From Planctomycetota bacterium (GTDB lineage Bacteria; Planctomycetota; PUPC01; JACPCR01): 64,000 nucleotides of DNA. The notes under the pieces were generated by a model. That model was given only the letters and a program-made list of their open reading frames with translations. It had not been told where the DNA came from and searched no databases. Position 1 is the first letter of the stretch. Every line of letters starts with the position of its first letter. Shown here piece by piece: positions 18,991 to 26,852 of this stretch. Location of the stretch: positions 62,001 through 126,000 of the forward strand of contig JACPCR010000054.1 of assembly GCA_016179685.1 (NCBI GenBank). The letters are read 5' to 3'. The translations under genes and the position numbers were made by a program.

Positions 18991-19168
18991 CGTGCTCTTA
19001 TCATAGAGGTACGAAAAAAAGCACGCACCGCCATGCTACGAATCACACCTGCCAATCCTTCGAGGATCAGGCGCAGACTTTCGAGCTGGGCGATGCGCGC
19101 TGGCTAAACGAATACTCAGATGATATCGGTTCGACGATTCTACTATAAGGATTTCGAACAGCCAGCGC
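18991..19168 (+). ncRNA. IS110 bridge RNA with readable target- and donor-binding loops
   Basis: About 178 nt. A 5' stem-loop (CGTGCT 18991-18996 with AGCACG 19020-19025) comes first. The target loop carries left guide CCTGCC (19048-19053), hairpin ATCCT-TCG-AGGAT and right guide GGCGCAG (19070-19076). The insertion site is CCTGC-CT-GCGCC, so the left guide equals the top strand and the right guide is its reverse complement. The donor loop carries CTCAGATG (19115-19122), identical to the right end at 20604-20611, then an ATCG/CGAT hairpin, then TACTATAAG (19141-19149), the complement of the left junction CT-TATAGTA. It is closed by GCGCTGGCT/AGCCAGCGC (19097-19105, 19160-19168). Ends are approximate. 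Confidence 0.88.
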
Positions 19169-19229
19169 CAGCCGTGCTCGTTGTTTTGTGTCGGGTTTTA
19201 GGAGTCCGTTCTCAGAGGGAGGGCAAGAG

Positions 19230-20540
19230 ATGAGTCAGCAGGAGGACCGGCAAGCTTGGTTGGGACAGTATGGTGCGCTGGTGGGGATCCATTGGGCGGA
19301 CGAGACACACGTGGTCCACCTGGCAGAAGTGGATTCGGGGGTCTCTCAAACCGTCCCGTTGCGGCAGAGCCCCGAAGAGATCAGCACATGGGTTTTGGAA
19401 CTGCACAAGCGGCTGGGTGGTCGGCGCTTCGCAGTCTGCCTTGAGCAGAAGAAAGGTTCTCTGATCGCCGCTCTGATGAAATATGAATTCATCGACCTCT
19501 ACCCGCTCAATCCGAAGAGGTTGAAGAGTTACCGGGAGGCCTTCACGACGAGTGGTGCAGTGGATGACCCCACCGATGCCACACTCCTCTACCGGTACCT
19601 GCACACCGATGGCCATCGGATGAAGGCCTGGCGGCCGGATACCGAGGAAACCCGTCTGCTGGTCGAGTTGACCCATGACCGGCGCGAGGAGGTCAGCGAG
19701 CGCACCCGGCATACGAACCAGTTGGAATCCCGACTTAAGTCCTTTTATCCTTTGGTGTTAGAACTCTTGGGGGAGAACCTTCATTCCCCTCTCGCGTGTC
19801 AAGTCCTTCGGAGATGGCCGACTCTCGAGGCTCTTCAGAAGGCTCGTCCTTCCAGCGTTCGAAAAGTGTTCGCGCGCCACGGGAAGTTGAGTGCCGAGGC
19901 CCTCGACGACTTGCTCCGCAGAATCCGCGAGGCTATGCCTCTGACGACCGACCGTGCCCTGGTGGAGAGCGGCTCTCTCAGAGTCCAGCAGCTCGTGCGT
20001 CGCATCCACGACCTCAACGAATCGGTCGCAGAGTTCGACCACCAGATCGCCCAGGTCATGGAAAAACACCCGGAAGCAGATTTCTACACCGCACTTCCCG
20101 GCGCCGGCGGGGTCATGGCCCCGCGGCTGCTCGCCGCCATGGGGACCGACCGCGAACGCTGGGATTCTCCCGAGGAAATCCAGACCTTCCACGGCATTGC
20201 TCCCGTCCTGGAGCGCAGTGGCAAGACCAAGAAGTGGGTGCATTGGCGATGGGCCTGCCCGAAGTTCTTCCGCCAGAGTTGGCATGAGTTTGCCGCCCAC
20301 TCTCGGATGTACTGCCACTGGGCCATGGCCTTCTATCAGATGAAAAGAGCCCAGGGAATGCGCCACAACGCCGCGCTTCGGGCCTTGGCCTTCAAGTGGA
20401 TCCGAATTCTCTATCGGTGCTGGAAAAATCGAACCCCGTACGACGAGGCCAAGTACCTGGAATCGCTCCGGAAACGCGGCTCAAAACTCCTCGAATACAT
20501 GGAAAAGGAGAGCCCCAACGTAGGTACAGCCCGTTGTTGA
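19230..20540 (+). CDS. IS110-family transposase (DEDD recombinase)
   Basis: 436 residues from the ATG at 19230, preceded by GAGGGAGGG; a longer frame from 19188 enters the leader and is not favoured. The N-terminal RuvC-like domain shows the acidic set: Asp in GIHWADETH, Glu in CLEQKKGS, and two Asp in VDDPTDATLL. The C-terminal Tnp domain has LPGAGGVMAPRLLAAMG and the segment PVLERSGKTKKW holding the candidate catalytic Ser. IS110 enzymes cut and join at a CT core guided by the bridge RNA encoded upstream. Full length with no stops, so the element may be active. Confidence 0.92.
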   Translation: MSQQEDRQAWLGQYGALVGIHWADETHVVHLAEVDSGVSQTVPLRQSPEEISTWVLELHKRLGGRRFAVCLEQKKGSLIAALMKYEFIDLYPLNPKRLKSYREAFTTSGAVDDPTDATLLYRYLHTDGHRMKAWRPDTEETRLLVELTHDRREEVSERTRHTNQLESRLKSFYPLVLELLGENLHSPLACQVLRRWPTLEALQKARPSSVRKVFARHGKLSAEALDDLLRRIREAMPLTTDRALVESGSLRVQQLVRRIHDLNESVAEFDHQIAQVMEKHPEADFYTALPGAGGVMAPRLLAAMGTDRERWDSPEEIQTFHGIAPVLERSGKTKKWVHWRWACPKFFRQSWHEFAAHSRMYCHWAMAFYQMKRAQGMRHNAALRALAFKWIRILYRCWKNRTPYDEAKYLESLRKRGSKLLEYMEKESPNVGTARC

Positions 20541-20561
20541 AAACCTGTGTGTTTCCTGTGG

Positions 20562-20588
20562 AAAAAATTGAGTATTCTCAAATTTTTT
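20562..20588 (+). terminator. AT-rich hairpin after the IS110 transposase
   Basis: AAAAAATTGAG and CTCAAATTTTTT around TATT form an almost perfect stem ending in six T, 21 bases after the transposase stop. It fits an intrinsic terminator. It also reads A-rich to T-rich on the other strand and may act against the host operon transcript. Confidence 0.75.
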
Positions 20589-20591
20589 CAC

Positions 20592-20597
20592 TTGACA
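20592..20597 (+). promoter_or_regulatory. Half-promoter: -35 box at IS110 right end
   Basis: TTGACA, consensus -35, 17 bases before the right core's last base. It has no -10 in the integrated state. It pairs with TATAGT at the left end in the circular form. Confidence 0.8.
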
Positions 20598-20614
20598 AAC
20601 CTCCTCAGATGTCT

Positions 20615-20940
20615 GCGCCGCGAACCGCGTCGCGGCAGGCAGGGCGGCCAGCGTTGACCTTGACGCGGTGGATGGAAACATGCGCGGGAGGCTCGAAGCG
20701 GTCGGCGGCCTGCGCGACGTCGGGGAGCGTCTGGTCGGAGACCTCTTGCCCCTCAATCGTCCCGTCGGGCCGAATCCCGAAGAGCACCGTGCCGCCGGAG
20801 CCGTTCAGGAAGGCGCAGAGCGTCTGCATGCCTTCCTTCAATTCGCCGGTCGAGCGCTTGAACTCCAGCGCCGCTCCTTCGCCCTGTATGACGAGCGCGG
20901 CGAGTTGTTTCGCATTGGCGAGAATCCCTGCAGCCGTCAT
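20615..20940 (-). pseudogene. AlbA_2/HATPase protein, N-terminal part, split by IS110
   Basis: Starts at the ATG 20940, overlapping the helicase stop by four bases (ATGA) with GGAGGG upstream. The AlbA_2 (Schlafen-like divergent AAA_4) domain reads EGAALEFKRSTGELKEGM, LCAFLNGSGGTVLFGIRPDG and HVSIHRVKVNAGR. The last codons before the IS, PACRDAVRGA, come from an in-frame palindromic repeat. Without it the natural sequence would be NAG-RDVIAV, joining smoothly to the part at 18893. As it stands the frame runs a few codons into the IS and stops (GADI). Confidence 0.85.
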
Positions 20941-23900
20941 GGACGTTTCCCTCCATACGGCGGCTGGGGATTCTCCCGCACCATCATCGGCTGAGTCATG
21001 GCGTTCACTTCCAGCCAATAGTGCTGGACCTTCTTAACCTCATGCCAGGGAAAGCGCGCCGGGTCGCGGATGGGCTCCTGGAGTGTGGGCTTCCCGGCGC
21101 AATTTGTAACCACGTAGAGCCAGTAGCAGTCACGGCGGTCTTCGGCAACGCGGCGTTCGTTGGGTGTCAGGAGAATCGTTCCCGTGGCGGCGGACAGGCC
21201 CTTGACCTCGATGAGCCGCAGCTCGCCGGAGCTGATGTCGAGGCTGGTGACATCATAGCCGAGGTTTTTCTCGTGGACATCGTAGACATGGCGGCCCTGC
21301 GCCTGCTCGTGCTCCATCACCACCTGCATGGCCGTAGCCTCGGTCTCCGGGTTGGGCTGGAGCCGTTGGACCTCAGCGGTATCTCGTTCAGGATGCGGTA
21401 GGACAAGGACGCTCGTGATACGTTCGACGGCTTGCAGAGATAGGGAGCGTTGCCGTTCCAGTTCCCGCCTGCGCCGGTCGCGGCGGGCCAGCAGTTCAGC
21501 ATGGCGGGTCTCTGCTTGGGCGAGCCGTCCTTCCGCGCCGGGGAGTTTTTTCTCCACGTCCGAGGCGGCCTTGCCGATTTCCTCGTCCGCCTTCTGGAGA
21601 AGCTCGGTGAGCGACAACTCGACATGAGACGCGATACGCTCCACTTCGGACAACCGATCCGTGCGGGTCTCGTCGAGAAACGGCTGGAAGGCGCATTTCT
21701 GAAGCCATTCGATTGCCTCCGGCAGGAGCGCGGCTGTGGGCATGCTTGCTGGGGCCCCCGCCTGCGCCGAGGCTTCGGCGGGCAGGTCAGCAGGTGCAAA
21801 GTTGCCCAAGAGGCCGGGCTCCCGAAGAGCGGGTTCCTTGCCCTCGGCCAGTTCCACAGCGAAAAGACGCTCGTGAATGACTTGTCCAAGTCCGTCCACC
21901 ACACGAGCGCGGTAGTAATCAAGCCGCGCCGGTTGGTCGTGCGAGAGGGAGTGGAAACATCCCCCCTTGCCGAACGCGTCCACGGCAAGCGACGACGTGT
22001 GCCGCCGGACAGCCTCGAAGAGCGGATGCCCCGGCGTGACCCATTCGAGGTTGTTCTTCTCGGCGGTCTCGCGGTCGGTCGAGCATCGCGGGTACTTGGC
22101 CGAAAGCGCGGGAAGCCGCCAATCCTGTTTCCTTTCGGACCGGCGAAGGGCTGACGGCGTCTTCCCCGGATCAAACGCATGCGGCAGAGCGGGAACGACC
22201 TTGAGGTCAAGCCGGACATAATTCGCCGCCTCTCGGATGAAGCGGGCGATGGTTTCCGGCACCACGCGACGTTCCTGCGCCAGGGCCCGGCGTTCCACCA
22301 GCATGGCGAGGTTGAGTTTCTTGGAGGCGAGACCCTCCAGCGCGTTCTGGCAAATCGCCCGGAACTGCGCCTCATCCACGTTCTTGAGCAGGCGGTCTTC
22401 GAGGTCCGCGTCACCGAGTTTGCCCGCGTAGTAATCGCGGAGGACTCTCTCGACTTGAGCGGCGGGGAGCACCTCGCCCACCACGTTAAAGACCGCGTCG
22501 TCGTCGAGGGCGTCCCGGATTTCCTGCAACTTCTCCATGAGTCGCTGGAGCACGCGGCCCTCAATAGTATTGGTCGCCACGAAGTTGAAGATGAGGCAGT
22601 CCTTGAGCTGGCCGTAGCGGTGGATACGGCCCATGCGCTGTTCCAAGCGATTCGGGTTCCAAGGGATGTCGTAGTTGAAGAGAATGTTGCAGCACTGCAG
22701 GTTGATGCCTTCGCCCGCCGCTTCGGTGGCGACGAGAATCTGAATTGCTCCATCCCTGAACTGTTGCTCGGCGAAGAGCCGCGAACCGGACTCGTCGCGG
22801 GAGCCGGATTTCATGCCGCCGTGGATGTAACCCACCCGGAAGCCCCAATCCTTCAGACGCGATACGAGGTAGTCCAGCGTGTCCTTGAACTCGGTGAAAA
22901 CGAGCAGGCGCTGGTCCATGTGGTCGAAGAAACCCTCCTTCTGGAGAAGCTCCTTGAGCCGGGAGAGTTTCGCCTCAGCCCCGGAGTCCTCCACGGCCTG
23001 CGCCTGGGACGTAAGACCGCAAGTTCCTTGATCTCCTCTCGGACCTGCTCCGCGTTACCGGCCAGAGTGATGGCCTCCAGCATGTTTTCAAGGCGCTCGC
23101 GCTCGGCCTCCTCCATTTCCTCCAGTTCATCCGCGTCCGGGAGTTCGGGCGGGGCTTGGCGAGCCAGTTCCTGGGCACGTTTCAGCCCTTCCTCCAGCCG
23201 CCGGGCGCGGTTCTGGAGGCTGTGGCGCATGGCGTAGATGCTGGAGGCGGGCCTGCGTTGGTAGAGCGACATCAGGAAGCCTACGGCTCGGGCGCGCGGG
23301 TCGTCGTCCTCGGCGGCGGCTCTGGCGCTCTGCTGTTTCACGAAGCGCGTGACTTCTTGGTAGAGCTTGAACTCCGGGCCGTCTATCTGGAAGTCCACGG
23401 TATGTGGGATTCGCTTGGTGAATATCTTCTCGGCCACCCATGAACCGTCGGCCTTGCGCTCGGGGAAGTAGACCATGGCTTCCTTGGTGCGGCGCAGGTA
23501 GAAAGGCGCGCGGCGGCGGTCCATCGCCTGTCGGATGGATTTAACGTCGGCGTAGGCGTCGGCGTCGAGAAGTTGAAGGAAAAGGCTGAAGTTGTCCGGG
23601 TCGCCTTTGTGCGGAGTCGCGGTCAAGAGAAGCAGGTGGTCGGTCATGTCGCGGAGAAGTTCGCCGAGCTTGTACCGCAGGCTCTTGTGCGTTTCATCGG
23701 CCGCCGACATGCGATGGGCCTCATCCACAATGACGAGGTCCCAGTGAACCTGCCGCAAGCCGGGGAGCATGTCCTGCCGCTTGGCAAGGTCGAGCGAAGT
23801 GATGACGCGCTTCTGCTCCAGCCACTGGTTCAAGCCAAACTGTTCCCGGATGTCCTGTCCCTTGAGCACCAGGAACTGCTCGCTGAATTTCTCCTTGAGT

Positions 23901-24405
23901 TCCCGCTGCCACTGGAAGGCAAGGTTGGCCGGGCAGACGACGAGAATGCGCTCGGCCAGTCCTCGAAGCTCCATCTCGCGGACGAGAAGTCCTGCCATGA
24001 TGGTCTTGCCCGCTCCGGCGTCATCCGCCAGGAGAAACCGCACACGGGCGAGTTTCAGAAGATAGTCGTAAACAGCCTCCAGCTGGTGTGGTAGCGGGTC
24101 CACGCGGGAAATGGACAGGCCGAAGAAAGGATCGAACTCGTAGGCGATGCCGAGAGAATAGGCCTGGATGCCCAGGCGTAGAAGCTGTCCGTCACCACCG
24201 TAATTGAAGGCCGCGTCGAGAACGGTGAGCTTCCCGATGCCTCGGATGTCAACGTGACCTTGCGGAACCGTTCCGTTTGAAGGCCAACAAGCCCGGCGAC
24301 CCATATTCCGGGGCTACTGGATCGGACGGTCTCCACGCGCATCGGCTCGCTAAAAAGTGAACCGGTGATGACTTGGCCTTCGTGGATAGGATGCTCTTCG
24401 CTCAT
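20937..24405 (-). pseudogene. SNF2-like helicase with C-terminal DUF3883, two frameshifts
   Basis: The start MSEEHPIHEGQVITG at 24405 overlaps the XRE stop (ATGA). The frame shifts near 24245 (after RFRKVTLT, resuming DIRGIGKLTVLDAAFNYGG) and again near 23012 (after KELAVLRP, resuming QAVEDSGAEAKLSRLKE). About 1155 residues if repaired. Motifs are ATPase motif I DDAGAGKTIMAGLL, DEAH box VIVDEAHRMS, motif III LLTATPHKGD, motifs V-VI EAAGEGINLQ and EQRMGRIHRYGQ. The C-terminal DUF3883 domain has NLGYDVTS and LRLIEVKGL. In defence modules such helicases are taken to translocate on invading DNA. Both breaks look like single-base losses, so decay is likely but indel errors are possible. Confidence 0.85.
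21755..21786. repeat. In-frame palindromic repeat inside the helicase gene
   Basis: A palindrome with CCGA(A/G)GC-type centre flanked by CCTGC and GGCAGG arms. On the coding strand it encodes LPAEASAQAGAP. Same family as the other palindromes listed. Confidence 0.7.
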
Positions 24406-24626
24406 TCGGATGACTTCCTTTTCGACGACCGTTTTTGCTCCTCGTCCAGTTCCTCCTTCATCTCGACGAGACGCCGGACCAGAAACGGCTGGGGAGTCCG
24501 CTTGTCGTTCTCCCAGTGGTTGACCGAACTGAAGGTGACGCCCACTTTCTGCGCGAACTGCTCCTGCGTGAGACCGAGCCGTTCGCGGAGTTCCTTGATC
24601 AGCTTCGGGATATCGAGATCAGTCAT
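24402..24626 (-). CDS. XRE-family helix-turn-helix regulator of the island operon
   Basis: 74 residues, essentially one HTH_3 domain: LIKELRERLGLTQEQFAQKV then GVTFSSVNHWENDKRTP, with recognition helix around SSVNHWEN. A short basic tail ends it. It is the first gene of the minus-strand operon and overlaps the helicase start by four bases. The inverted repeat over the promoter upstream (24670-24697) suggests it represses its own operon, as small XRE proteins in defence loci often do. Confidence 0.85.
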   Translation of the reverse strand: MTDLDIPKLIKELRERLGLTQEQFAQKVGVTFSSVNHWENDKRTPQPFLVRRLVEMKEELDEEQKRSSKRKSSE

Positions 24627-24669
24627 GGCCGCCTTCCTGCGAACCGTTCGTTTCTGCGAAACCCTGTTT

Positions 24670-24697
24670 TATGTAAACCACTATAACATCTTACATA
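24670..24697. promoter_or_regulatory. Operator-like inverted repeat over the island promoter
   Basis: TATGTAAA and TTACATA arms, centre to centre about 20 bp, cover the -10 region of the promoter at 24688-24715. A plausible binding site for the adjacent XRE protein. No second site is evident. Confidence 0.5.
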
Positions 24698-24715
24698 TTC
24701 TGGCCGGTTTGTCAA
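24688..24715 (-). promoter_or_regulatory. Promoter of the defence-type operon
   Basis: On the minus strand TTGACA (24715-24710) and TAAGAT (24693-24688) are separated by 16 bp, about 60 bases before the XRE start. The surrounding 90 bases are much more AT-rich than the flanks. Confidence 0.65.
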
Positions 24716-24756
24716 CATCTTTTTTGGCGAGAAATTTCGGATGCGGAGCGGCGACG

Positions 24757-25529
24757 TCAGATGCTGATGACGGGAGAGGCGTACTGATTCGGCGGGCTGA
24801 TCGGCGCGACGATGTCCCAATCGAGGAGGCGTTCAGCGGCCGGGCCATGCTCGGTGTCGGTGAAGGCTGCGACGGCGACGTATTCGGGCACAACCTGGGC
24901 GCGGGCGGCTTGGTATTCGCCCTGGCCGGAGATGTAGTCCACGGTCTGGTCGGGAGCGCCGGAGGTATCCACCGGCGTGGTTGCTCCGAACCATATCCCG
25001 AACCGGAACGCCCCCGGATCGCCCGCCATCGCTGAAGCTTCGGCGGGTAAATATTCGGCGACCATGTTCCACCGGATGACGCTCTGGAAGGAGACGATCT
25101 CCCGGCGCAGGTTCTGGATGACGGGCATGCCCGTGGTCGTGCCCCCGCCCCCGGCGCTTCCGGCAATGAGCGTGATGACTTTCCGGCCCCGGCACTCATC
25201 CCAGAACCACTCCGAGGGCCGCACCTCGATCTCGTAGACGCCGTCCGGGAGCGGCACGCCGAGGAGTTCCCTTGGGTCCGCGTCGGCCAGGATGAAGCCG
25301 AGCAGGCTCGCCGCGCCGGCCTCCGTGTCGCGGGCATAGAGCGTCCAGCCGGGGCGGACGAGCGCGTCGTTCCGGGACGGCGTGACGCCCCGGAAGATGC
25401 GCGGCTGGACGCCAAAGCGACTGATGACATCGGCCAGTTCCACGCGCCGGGTCTCGAAGCGCGATGGGACGCGGAACTCCTGCCCCACCCGAATGCCGAA
25501 GCGGCTCGCGTTCTCACCGATTATGATTC
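24757..25529 (-). pseudogene. Unrecognised protein, 5' end lost at the island edge
   Basis: The C-terminal about 255 residues are open to a TGA at 24757, but no start fits. The frame continues upstream into the alcohol dehydrogenase remnant, so its ATG at 25614 is not real. The product contains IRVGQEFRVPSRFETRRVEL, a glycine run SAGGGGTTTGMP, and beta-rich segments such as FRFGIWFGATTPVD. It resembles a secreted or virion-type beta protein, but I do not recognise the family. A palindromic repeat is in frame at 25021-25048 (LPAEASAMAG). Probably cargo truncated by the recombination that made the island edge. Confidence 0.45.
25021..25048. repeat. In-frame palindromic repeat (LPAEASAMAG)
   Basis: CCCGCC...GGCGGG arms around CTGAAGCTTCGG. 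Same family as copies in the DUF499, AlbA_2 and helicase genes. Confidence 0.65.
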
Positions 25530-25780
25530 GAAGTCGAGGACGCAGGTGACGGCCCCATCCCTGGACGTCCGCATCTCCATCGCCCTGTGGGCTTCGCGAA
25601 AGGGATATCGACAAGTGATCAGAGGGTACACCCGCAGGCGGCCATCTCGGACCAGCTGCTGGGCATGCGGGTATCTGGCCTCGGGGGTCCAGCGTTCGAC
25701 GGGGTCGTAGTCGCCGGGATGCGTGGCGTGCCAGGTGGAGATCATCTCCGGCTTGCGGAGGGAGGGCTTTCCTTTAGCAC
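25521..25780 (-). pseudogene. C-terminal fragment of a zinc-type alcohol dehydrogenase
   Basis: About 85 residues ending at a proper TAA (25521): MISTWHATHPGDYDPVERWT, then GRLRVYPLITCRYPFREAHR and RDGAVTCVLDFES. This is the end of a medium-chain dehydrogenase (sorbitol or threonine dehydrogenase type), where the helix YPFREAHRAME packs on the coenzyme domain. A full gene would have about 340 residues; the catalytic zinc domain and most of the Rossmann fold are missing. The frame begins inside the hairpin at 25775-25822. Its 3' neighbour across 25520 is the truncated island protein, so this marks a rearrangement boundary. Confidence 0.7.
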
Positions 25781-25822
25781 CCGCGTGCGGAAGTGCGAAT
25801 GCCCTTGCGCACGCGGGTGCTA
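25775..25822. repeat. 15-bp perfect hairpin holding the ltaE stop codon
   Basis: TAGCACCCGCGTGCG (25775-25789) pairs with 25808-25822; loop GAAGTGCGAATGCCCTTG. The minus-strand TAG of the threonine aldolase (25820-25822) is part of the stem. Member of the GAAGTGC hairpin family. Confidence 0.75.
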
Positions 25823-26851
25823 GGCGAGGACTTCCCTGCAGATGGCGGCGGCCTGCTGACAGTGGCGGCGCTCGATGCCGTAATGCGTGACGAATCGAAG
25901 GCCGTCGGCGGCGGACCTCAGCACCCAGAGGCCCCTCTCGTGGAGCGCCTGGATGGCCTGGGCCTGGTTGTAACGGCGGTGGCGCAGCCGGGCCTGGATG
26001 ATATTCGTCTCCACGTGCGCCGGATCAAACTCGAGGCAGGGCAGGTCGGCCAGCCGGCTGGCGAGGAATCGGGCGTTGTCGTGGTCCTCCTGGAGTCGAT
26101 CGATCATCTTTTCGAGGGCGACGACCCCGGCCGCGGCGATGACGCCCGCCTGCCGCATTCGCCCGCCGATCTTCTTGCATTGCCACGTGGCGCGCTCGAT
26201 GAAGTCCTTGCTGCCGGCGAGAAGCGAGCCGACGGGCGCGGCGAGCCCCTTCGAGACGCAAAACATGACCGAATCGGCGTACTGGGCGATGCGGGCGGCA
26301 TCCACGCCGAGGGCGACTGCCGCATTGAAAATCCGGGCCCCGTCCATGTGGACCACCAGCCGATGCCGCCGGGCCACCTCCTGGATGGCTGCCAGGTTGG
26401 CCAGCGGGGTCACCCGCCCCATGTAGTTCACCTGCGTGTTCTCCACCCAGACCATCTCCGTCCGGGGACACACTCGCAGGGCGGGCCGGATCGCTGCCTC
26501 GACCCGCGCGGGATCGAGGAAGGGGCCGGTCGTCGGAATCTGGAGCATGGAGACGCCGTGCACGGACGCGGCATTCGTGCATTCCGAAGTGAAGGTGTGG
26601 CTTCGGTCGCCCACGATCACCTCGGCCCCGTAGGTGCACTGCGTCATGTAGGCCAGCAGGTTGCCCATGGTGCCGCTCGGCACGTAGAGCGCCGCCTCCT
26701 TCCCCAGCTTCGATGCCGCCAGATCCTGCAGCCTCCGCACCGTCGGATCGCCCTCGCGGTCGTCGTCCCCCAGCTCCGCCCGAACCATCGCTTCGAGCAT
26801 CGCCGGGCTTGGTTTGGTCACCGTATCGGACCGGAGATCGATCAGTTCCAT
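25820..26851 (-). CDS. ltaE: Low-specificity L-threonine aldolase
   Basis: 343 residues of fold-type I PLP enzyme. It begins IDLRSDTVTKPSPAMLEAM, the standard opening of threonine aldolases. DGARIFNAAVALG carries the PLP-binding Asp, and CVSKGLAAPVGSLL the Schiff-base Lys. It cleaves L-threonine or allo-threonine to glycine and acetaldehyde in the cytoplasm. One base separates the lactonase stop from this ATG, so the two are translated as a pair. A hairpin ends the unit. Confidence 0.93.
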   Translation of the reverse strand: MELIDLRSDTVTKPSPAMLEAMVRAELGDDDREGDPTVRRLQDLAASKLGKEAALYVPSGTMGNLLAYMTQCTYGAEVIVGDRSHTFTSECTNAASVHGVSMLQIPTTGPFLDPARVEAAIRPALRVCPRTEMVWVENTQVNYMGRVTPLANLAAIQEVARRHRLVVHMDGARIFNAAVALGVDAARIAQYADSVMFCVSKGLAAPVGSLLAGSKDFIERATWQCKKIGGRMRQAGVIAAAGVVALEKMIDRLQEDHDNARFLASRLADLPCLEFDPAHVETNIIQARLRHRRYNQAQAIQALHERGLWVLRSAADGLRFVTHYGIERRHCQQAAAICREVLA

Positions 26852-26852
26852 G

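Larger units (their letters stand above)
18894..20614 (+). mobile_element. IS110-family insertion sequence, complete, with bridge RNA
   Basis: 1721 bp. CT dinucleotides flank it (18892-18893 left, 20613-20614 right), matching the CT core of IS110 elements, and there is no terminal inverted repeat, also typical. The boundary is fixed by three agreeing facts. Deleting it restores the AlbA_2 frame. It regenerates an uninterrupted palindrome (CCTGCCTGCGCC...). It places a -35 at the right end 17 bp from a -10 at the left end in the circle. Long left non-coding end, one transposase gene, short right end. The host gene runs in the opposite direction. Confidence 0.92.

Noticed and set aside
9752..25529. 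Attachment-site direct repeats at the island edges
   Set aside because: Only TGATTC is shared between the two edges, which is no better than chance.
24757..25614. A complete 285-residue gene starting at 25614
   Set aside because: Its first 30 residues overlap, in another frame, a genuine alcohol dehydrogenase C-terminus; the start is an accident of the open frame.
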